Of a stretch of 64,000 nt of DNA, positions 58,108 to 64,000 are shown one piece after another (the first letter of the stretch is position 1; each line of letters begins with the position of its first letter). The DNA comes from a virus, in IMG/VR virus record IMGVR_UViG_3300020183_000055, positions 1 through 64,000 of that record; one strand, 5' to 3'. The notes beneath the pieces were generated by a model, which was not told the DNA's origin, made no database searches, and saw only the letters and a program-made list of their open reading frames with translations. The translations under genes were made by a program, and so were the position numbers.

Positions 58108-60174
58108 TTAACTACCAATTCCGCCACCTCCTAAAACTGGGTTGCTGTTTCTTACCACCAGTTGTGTTTGTCTATATGGTATAAATCCAGATGTTGTTGC
58201 AGAAGAGACACAGCCAGTTTGAGGAATGAAATCTCCTTTCCAAACATTTAATCCAGTTTGTGAAAATTGGCCACCAGTTGCACCTAATCTTTGATAAGAA
58301 AGAATATTTGAAGAAGTTTGATAAGCTTGAAGACTTACTGCTCCTGTACCCCCTGAACAATTTTCATAAGAAAAATTAAGGTTACCGGGTCCTGGATTAT
58401 AAACATTCCAGCAAATACAAACTTGGTTGAATGCCTCCCAAAAAATTTGACTATCGTTGATAAAAGTCAGCCTTAATTTTCTACATCCTTTGACTCCTTC
58501 TGCTTTAGCCTGATCTCCCGAATCCCAAATTGGAACAGTAGATATTCCCCCAGCATATACAGTTTGTATTCCACCAAAACTGAAATCTTCGTTTAAAAGT
58601 AAAACCGTAAAAGTCCGGGTAGAAGAAGGTTCCCAAATTCCAGAAAAATCAGTCAAACGTAGATATACCCTTTTTCTTCTAGAATCCGCGATGGGAGTCC
58701 AAGTATTACGATTAGAACTATTATAAGCCACACTTGGTGATCCATCTATACAAATCGTATCGGGGGAAGAGGAATTCAAATCAAGTAACATGTAGTTGTT
58801 GTTTTGTAATTGATTACCAAGAGGATAAGTGTTAGAAAAAGTTGTGTTCCATGGTACATTACTTATAAAACCAACCTTATTTACCCATAAACCTTTACCT
58901 TGGAATCCGGATCCTGAGGTTCCTTGTCCTTTCATTACCCCGCCTGCCACATTGAATCCAACACCTCTTGATTCAAATATTTTCAATGGGATAGAAGCCA
59001 ACCCGCAAGAATTCAATTGTACGGGTGCAATACCTACAGCTCCTGAAATTCTATATGGTGTTGTTATAGAACAGACTACAACGTAAGTATTAGCACCAAC
59101 AAAAATGGTTTGTGGTGTATTATCACAATCAGTATATCCGTATATTGTGGAACCTATACCCGTATTATCAAGTAAGAACTCATAACAAGTGATAGTTTCT
59201 TCAGAGATAAGTGAAGCAATTTTAGTTCCAGAAGTAGCACCAGTTCCGTCAATCTGTACTTTGAATCCAGGTCCAGATGAATTATTACAAGAAAAGCCTG
59301 ACCCAGTTCCACCGATTGTCGTTTTATAAAAACCAGAAAATTTAGAACCGTCCCATTTCAAGTTGGGCGAATTAATTTGAAATAATGGTGAATTTATTTC
59401 AAGACTCCCATTTGTAATTTGAATGTTGTTTGCTGTACTTAGAGTTATTCGATTCGAACTAACAGATCCACCGGATGCTCCTGCTGTCAAACCTAATCCT
59501 TTTGAAGAAATTTGTAGATTCTGTGGGGATTCAAATTTCAAATTGTAGTTCGTTGGTGAATTGTCTTCCCAAGAAAATTGGGGCAAAGAATTGGATAGTG
59601 AAGATGTTTTTCCAAAAGACAACAAAGGTCTGGTTCCATCTGTTCCGATCAAAAATTTAGAACCAGTGGGATTGGCCCTCTGTTTCTGGAGTTGTAAGGA
59701 AATATTGCTAAAATTATAATCGGAGAAAACAAAAGTATTCCCCGATGGTCCTGTTGCAAATCCAATAGCTGTTTTATCTTCGATCCCACCAGGACCAGAA
59801 ACTCCTATAACATAATTCCAAACTGAATTTTGTAACAAATCAAATCCAGAATCCACCCAGAATGGGGAAGAATTTTGGAATTCGAAAATAGAAAAACCAG
59901 ATGTTGGCCCAGTATTAACCCAGTAATCTCCAGGCTTTGAATTCCCAGTAACTGGTGGTAAAAAGGAAAAATTCCATTTGGATGCGGACAATCCCAATTC
60001 TCCAATAGTTCCATCATTTCCAACTTGCCCTATTATTCCTGTGGGTCCTATGAGACCAACCGGACCATTTGAACCAACCCCCGAGAAAAAAACTTGTTCA
60101 AAGTTAAAATTTGTTTTGAAGATTATTTCTTGTGCATCATCTCCAGGTAAAATATACTTAGTGTTGAATGTCAT
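58108..60174 (-). CDS. Collagen-like tail fibre protein
   Basis: A 688-residue protein. Residues 35-60 carry Gly-x-y triplets (GPVGLIGPTGIIGQVGNDGT), a short trimerising collagen-like stretch. The body is Ser/Thr/Asn/Gly-rich with beta-strand-like segments, typical of trimeric tail fibres. The N-terminus, MTFNTKYILPGDDAQEIIFK, is the same style as that of the next gene (MPSLNILTLNQGDTQENIRN: a 'LxxGD-x-Q-E-x-I' block), which is a shared virion-attachment head. It is probably a neck, whisker or side fibre. Confidence 0.8.
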   Translation of the reverse strand: MTFNTKYILPGDDAQEIIFKTNFNFEQVFFSGVGSNGPVGLIGPTGIIGQVGNDGTIGELGLSASKWNFSFLPPVTGNSKPGDYWVNTGPTSGFSIFEFQNSSPFWVDSGFDLLQNSVWNYVIGVSGPGGIEDKTAIGFATGPSGNTFVFSDYNFSNISLQLQKQRANPTGSKFLIGTDGTRPLLSFGKTSSLSNSLPQFSWEDNSPTNYNLKFESPQNLQISSKGLGLTAGASGGSVSSNRITLSTANNIQITNGSLEINSPLFQINSPNLKWDGSKFSGFYKTTIGGTGSGFSCNNSSGPGFKVQIDGTGATSGTKIASLISEETITCYEFLLDNTGIGSTIYGYTDCDNTPQTIFVGANTYVVVCSITTPYRISGAVGIAPVQLNSCGLASIPLKIFESRGVGFNVAGGVMKGQGTSGSGFQGKGLWVNKVGFISNVPWNTTFSNTYPLGNQLQNNNYMLLDLNSSSPDTICIDGSPSVAYNSSNRNTWTPIADSRRKRVYLRLTDFSGIWEPSSTRTFTVLLLNEDFSFGGIQTVYAGGISTVPIWDSGDQAKAEGVKGCRKLRLTFINDSQIFWEAFNQVCICWNVYNPGPGNLNFSYENCSGGTGAVSLQAYQTSSNILSYQRLGATGGQFSQTGLNVWKGDFIPQTGCVSSATTSGFIPYRQTQLVVRNSNPVLGGGGIGS

Positions 60175-60195
60175 GTTTATTGAAAAATAAATTCC

Positions 60196-61659
60196 TTAAG
60201 TGATTTCACCAGAGACTCCATTTGCGGTGTAATACATTTTAGTCACAGCTGATAATCTTATAATTGTAACCTGAAAATTTTTGATTGTGTTAGAAGATGT
60301 AAAATCCACCTTTGTTCCGGGGGTACTTCCATTTATTCGAACCAGATATTGAATCCCAGGAACACAAATGAATCTGAATTCTATTGATTCATTCTCTTCA
60401 AGAAAATCAACCCACGATCCCGTGTCTCCGGTTCCTCCTTGAAATTGAAATCCAAGATTAGCAGAGTAAGCCCCAGAAGGATTGAAATATATTGTATTTC
60501 CAGTTGGAATTGTCGAACTTGATATTTCCCAATAATTTTCAGGAAAAGAAAATCTATTTGAATTGTAAGTTATTTCTCTAACTGCATTTCCAAATTTAGA
60601 CAAAGTCACTTTACCATCGGATCTTGCTTTGAAAACAGACAAATTGTTTGCTCCAAATTCGGCGACAGTTTGTGAAGAGGTTGAATTTCCAACAGTTACA
60701 GAAATTCCATTCCCATTTGGATTTTGATTTGTTATAATTGCTGCAAAATCCGTAGATGTGTTAGATTCTATTGAAAATCTTCCTGTCAAATTTATAGTAG
60801 AGGCAGTCGAATCCACATTGAGATTTTGGGAATTTATATCTATGTTATTTGTAGAATTTATGGAAACAGAATTGGAAGAAATCAGTTGAGTAGATGCGGA
60901 TGAAGAAATCAACAAATCATCATTGGAACTAATGCTGACAACTCCAGAACTTTGTAAATTCAAAAATTTGGAAGATAAAGTTAGAGTATCCTGCGGAACT
61001 GTAAAAAGTAAATTGTAATCATTCGCTAATGCAGTCATCCATCTAAATTGGGGATGCCTTGTATAATCTGCAGGTAAACCTATATCATTTGCGTTTGTTT
61101 TAGCAAATTCTAAAAGAGGAGCATCATTGGTGGTTGAATTAGTAGCAATCAAAACTTTGGAATAGGTTGGATTTGCTGTTGGTGGGTCAAGAACTGCATC
61201 CGAAATTACCAAGGTTTGGAGTTCCGGGATCGGGGAATTTAGGAGAATTGCATTCTGAGCAGTAGACCCATTCGGACCAGAAACCCCGGTCAATGTGTAA
61301 AAAATTTCTTGATTTATCAACGTATCTCCAACCTGAAACCATCCAGAAGGTCCAAATTCATAAATAAGATTATCTCCGCTTGTTGAATCCAACCAATAAT
61401 CACCCACTAAAATTGGATCTCCAGTTCCTCCGGTTGGAGCATTTTCCTGAACAAACCATTTTGTTCCTCTAACCCCCTGTTGACCAGGATCTCCTTTTGG
61501 ACCGACTGGACCTACTGGCCCCTGCTTACCTTGGGCTCCCTGCAATCCCTGAGGCCCACCACCATTGGCAACTAAAGAATCAAAATTGGAATTTATTTTG
61601 TTTCTTATATTTTCCTGGGTATCCCCCTGATTTAAAGTCAAAATATTTAGAGAAGGCAT
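60196..61659 (-). CDS. Collagen-like tail fibre protein
   Basis: A 487-residue protein with a longer collagen-like run at about residues 35-65 (GPQGLQGAQGKQGPVGPVGP, then KGDPGQQGVRG). Then Ser/Asn/Thr-rich beta-helix-like sequence with many 'SINSTNNIDINSQ'-type strands. The N-terminal attachment block matches the neighbour. It may pair with it as a hetero- or homotrimeric fibre. An AATATATA element lies 18 nt before the ATG. Confidence 0.82.
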   Translation of the reverse strand: MPSLNILTLNQGDTQENIRNKINSNFDSLVANGGGPQGLQGAQGKQGPVGPVGPKGDPGQQGVRGTKWFVQENAPTGGTGDPILVGDYWLDSTSGDNLIYEFGPSGWFQVGDTLINQEIFYTLTGVSGPNGSTAQNAILLNSPIPELQTLVISDAVLDPPTANPTYSKVLIATNSTTNDAPLLEFAKTNANDIGLPADYTRHPQFRWMTALANDYNLLFTVPQDTLTLSSKFLNLQSSGVVSISSNDDLLISSSASTQLISSNSVSINSTNNIDINSQNLNVDSTASTINLTGRFSIESNTSTDFAAIITNQNPNGNGISVTVGNSTSSQTVAEFGANNLSVFKARSDGKVTLSKFGNAVREITYNSNRFSFPENYWEISSSTIPTGNTIYFNPSGAYSANLGFQFQGGTGDTGSWVDFLEENESIEFRFICVPGIQYLVRINGSTPGTKVDFTSSNTIKNFQVTIIRLSAVTKMYYTANGVSGEIT

Positions 61660-61677
61660 GTTCTTGAGTTCTTTTTG

Positions 61678-61685
61678 TATATATT
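61678..61685 (-). promoter_or_regulatory. Putative late promoter element (AATATATA)
   Basis: On the minus strand TAGAATATATACAAAAAG lies 18 nt before the ATG of the collagen-like gene. Confidence 0.45.
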
Positions 61686-61700
61686 CTAAATTTCAGAATC

Positions 61701-64000
61701 TCAAATTTTTTGTATCCTAAATGAAAAAGTCATGGAATAATTTTGAGAGTTAGACAAATCGTATTCGAAGGAGTAAATCAAATCCGTTTGTTTAGTCAGT
61801 TGAAAATTTGTCTGGGCATAATAAGCGTACCTTACTCTATCTGGATTAATTAAATCCCCTCTAACCAGAATTTCGGTAGATGTCAAATTTTGTCCGGTTT
61901 TTTTTACAAAAAGATTGAAAGAAATTCCCTCATAAATGGGGGTAATGTTATTTTCGATGTAAGTGTCTATGTCATCATTTATGTTGTTAGGATTACCGAC
62001 TCCAAAATCAGAAACCATATTATTTACAAAGACGGTGGAAATTCCAGAGTTAAGAAGATATCTCCTCAAGATTCTATCCAATCTGATTATTCCGCTTACT
62101 GTGTTAGTAACTGGATTTTTCTGCCAGAAAACTTCAACTTGTGGAAAAATGTTTTGGTTTAACACGGGTAAATCAACTGTACTTAAATAAGTTCCAAGCT
62201 GTCCAATACCCGTATTAGAAGTTTCGGGGTTTATATTTTGGATCAAAGGTACTGCCGTGTTAGCAGCCTCGTTGATATTAGGAACTATTGTAGTTCCGGT
62301 TTCTCTAGAAATTTCTAATGTAATAAATGTGTAAATTGTTATTGTATATGGGGTTTGCATCATTTTTGATCCCAAAAAAGATTTTAATTCCAACATTGAT
62401 CTGGTACCAGCCACAGGGTTTTGATTTCTTGCGTTAGAAAAAACATTATAATAACCAGGATCCCATGAGGATAAAAAAACAGAAAAATCTTTGTAAGAAA
62501 TTGGCGTCTGACCAACCAGCGGATATCTTGGTCCCTGGGGTAAATTTTGGGATGCTTCTAAAATATTTTGCCCCAAAGAAACCTTCGAAAATCCCAAATT
62601 TATTATTTTTCCAAAATTAGATTGTTCAGGAGCGAAAGTACAGTTTCTAAAACTCAGATCAACATAAGTATTTCTGGCTAATGTGTCGTTTTTATCCCCC
62701 TTGAATTTGAAAATCTTTTTGAAGAGAGGTTCATATGGCCCATTATATCTTAGAATATCGGATGCATATTGAGATCCTCCTTCTACGATTTCAAACCCGG
62801 TAGGTTTATTTCTACTCAAAGTTTGGGGACCGTCGTAGCTTTTTTCTGGATAAACCCCCTCAGATTTAAATATTGCTGTTGGCTGTACCAAAGAAATTTG
62901 AAACTCATTTTGAGTAACGATCTCTGAATTGGTGGCAGTATCCCAGGAGTAAGTCGTGTATTTGATGTAAGGGCTCTCCACGTTTACTCTTTCGAAAATT
63001 TGAGATAGGGAAATTCTCTTCATGATAAAATCGAAGTAATTTCCTCCCCCCTCTACCTGAAAAACTGGATATCCGGCATATGCCGATCTCGGGCCAACAG
63101 GTATTGTAACTGGGTTAGAAATCGAAAATGGAATTTGGAATACATAATCTGGAGAATCGATGGCCTGAAAATTAACCAGATTTTGTGATCTTCCAATCGG
63201 CCAAGGGTAAAGATAACTTTGGCTAGGAACAACAAAACTACCTGCTCCAGTTCCTCCTACACTTCCAGTAGATCCTATTGGATAAAAAAGATTAATTTCT
63301 TCTCTCAAATCGGTATCATAGTTTGGATTGGATATGATGTAAACATTATTGTTGTTGTTCAAAGTTGTTACTGAAGATAAAGATGTTATCGATAAATCTA
63401 AAGCCGAAGACAATTTGGTGTCCGATATTTTGTAAAGCAAGGAACCAGTAGGACCAGGATCTCCGGTCAATCCTATCCCCGAATTCTGCTTTTTATCCAC
63501 CAAACTGTACATTAAAAGATAATCCAAATAAGGATCACCAGTTCCCCCGGTATTTACCAGGGGCAAAGCTCTATAATCTTTCATTACCACGGTGGTTACA
63601 AAAAGAACGAATTTTTGTTGGGTGTTTTCTATGATTTCATATGTTACCGGGGATTGGATTGTGGTAGAGTCCTCCTGAATAACCCTTAAAATTGAGGAAA
63701 AATTATATCCTTCAAACCCCCTATAATTCAAAATGTATTTGTCCAAATCTGAGGCTGGGTTTGGGTTACTACTTCTTCTTTTCAAAGAAATTTTAACTCC
63801 TCTGAAAACTGAATCATAAAATCCAGTTGCAGGGTTGTAAAAGAAAGGGGTAAAAAATTCTTTTGTTGTGTTTTTAGGATCTACATATGGGGACGGATAA
63901 TCTGTAGGTTCAACAGTTAAAAAGGATGTTGTATACAAAGAAGCACTAGGGTTGGCATTTCTGACCTGGCCCAAATCAATTTTACCGGGTAGATAGTTTT
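61701..64000 (-). CDS. Large tail or baseplate protein, 5' end outside the window
   Basis: At least 765 residues. The frame is open to the right edge: upstream of the TTG at 63974 it continues NYLPGKIDLGQVRNAN with no stop, so the true start lies beyond 64000. The protein is rich in beta strands, Asn, Thr and aromatic residues (SLYTTSFLTVEPTDYPSPYV and QNYSMTFSFRIQKI at the end). It resembles large baseplate or tail structural proteins by composition and by its neighbours, the collagen-like fibres. No domain is recognised. Confidence 0.7.
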   Translation of the reverse strand, partial: NYLPGKIDLGQVRNANPSASLYTTSFLTVEPTDYPSPYVDPKNTTKEFFTPFFYNPATGFYDSVFRGVKISLKRRSSNPNPASDLDKYILNYRGFEGYNFSSILRVIQEDSTTIQSPVTYEIIENTQQKFVLFVTTVVMKDYRALPLVNTGGTGDPYLDYLLMYSLVDKKQNSGIGLTGDPGPTGSLLYKISDTKLSSALDLSITSLSSVTTLNNNNNVYIISNPNYDTDLREEINLFYPIGSTGSVGGTGAGSFVVPSQSYLYPWPIGRSQNLVNFQAIDSPDYVFQIPFSISNPVTIPVGPRSAYAGYPVFQVEGGGNYFDFIMKRISLSQIFERVNVESPYIKYTTYSWDTATNSEIVTQNEFQISLVQPTAIFKSEGVYPEKSYDGPQTLSRNKPTGFEIVEGGSQYASDILRYNGPYEPLFKKIFKFKGDKNDTLARNTYVDLSFRNCTFAPEQSNFGKIINLGFSKVSLGQNILEASQNLPQGPRYPLVGQTPISYKDFSVFLSSWDPGYYNVFSNARNQNPVAGTRSMLELKSFLGSKMMQTPYTITIYTFITLEISRETGTTIVPNINEAANTAVPLIQNINPETSNTGIGQLGTYLSTVDLPVLNQNIFPQVEVFWQKNPVTNTVSGIIRLDRILRRYLLNSGISTVFVNNMVSDFGVGNPNNINDDIDTYIENNITPIYEGISFNLFVKKTGQNLTSTEILVRGDLINPDRVRYAYYAQTNFQLTKQTDLIYSFEYDLSNSQNYSMTFSFRIQKI

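Overview
The window looks like part of a large T4-like (far-T4, tailed) phage genome whose host is probably a member of the Bacteroidota. Phage identity rests on T4-type replication and recombination genes (SSB gp32-like, primase gp61-like, UvsW and UvsY side by side, the N-terminal half of a family B polymerase), a class I ribonucleotide reductase, a dUTPase and long tail fibre or baseplate genes with collagen-like and FISUMP domains. Host affinity rests on Bacteroidota-flavoured proteins (an Hc1 histone H1-like protein, a DUF4494-like protein, a FISUMP fibre tip, an LSSC lipoprotein, a signal peptide ending before Gln) and on A-rich leaders without Shine-Dalgarno sequences. The DNA is AT-rich and nearly all coding. 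Most genes lie on the minus strand; a plus block spans 6743-11100, and 3184-3390 and 29197-29523 are isolated plus genes. All family names come from motifs read by eye; no database search was run.

Layout. 0-6.6 kb: surface, sugar or modification genes (HAD-nucleotidyltransferase fusion, FkbM methyltransferase, cupin, glycosyltransferase-like protein, NodU-type carbamoyltransferase) with tRNA-Gly(TCC) and tRNA-Ser(TGA). 6.7-11.1 kb (plus): ClpC-like unfoldase, two unknowns and a zincin metallopeptidase. 11.1-19.3 kb: a tandem pair of 550-residue paralogues, a primase-polymerase-like protein coupled to a radical SAM enzyme, a tandem pair of leucine-rich-repeat proteins and a small cupin. 19.3-30.3 kb: metabolism and replication, with a secreted protein, thioesterase, TPR glycosyltransferase, adenylate kinase, ribonucleotide reductase (large subunit broken by a split intein), dUTPase, half a DNA polymerase, an MBD4-like glycosylase and Hsp20. 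30.5-41.4 kb: many proteins that look like internal head proteins, a histone-like protein, an RNA ligase-NMN adenylyltransferase fusion and a nucleotidyltransferase. 41.5-47 kb: UvsW, UvsY, primase, SSB, a phosphodiesterase-like protein and a RuvC-like resolvase. 47-64 kb: tail fibre and baseplate genes, the last running off the window.

Three genome-wide patterns stand out. First, about 17 unrelated proteins (AAA+ unfoldase, adenylate kinase, zincin, nucleotidyltransferase, LRR proteins, a peptidoglycan-binding protein and others) share a short N-terminal motif, roughly F-x-x-F followed by (I/L/V)-x-E and a small residue. It resembles the T4 capsid-targeting sequence cut by the gp21 prohead protease, so the phage may load a large, enzyme-rich cargo into its head. 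Second, the 8-mer GATATATA or AATATATA recurs upstream of many start codons in the same orientation and is a candidate late promoter. Third, nrdA is fractured inside an intein whose two halves are adjacent genes, and the downstream extein begins with Gly rather than Cys, Ser or Thr.
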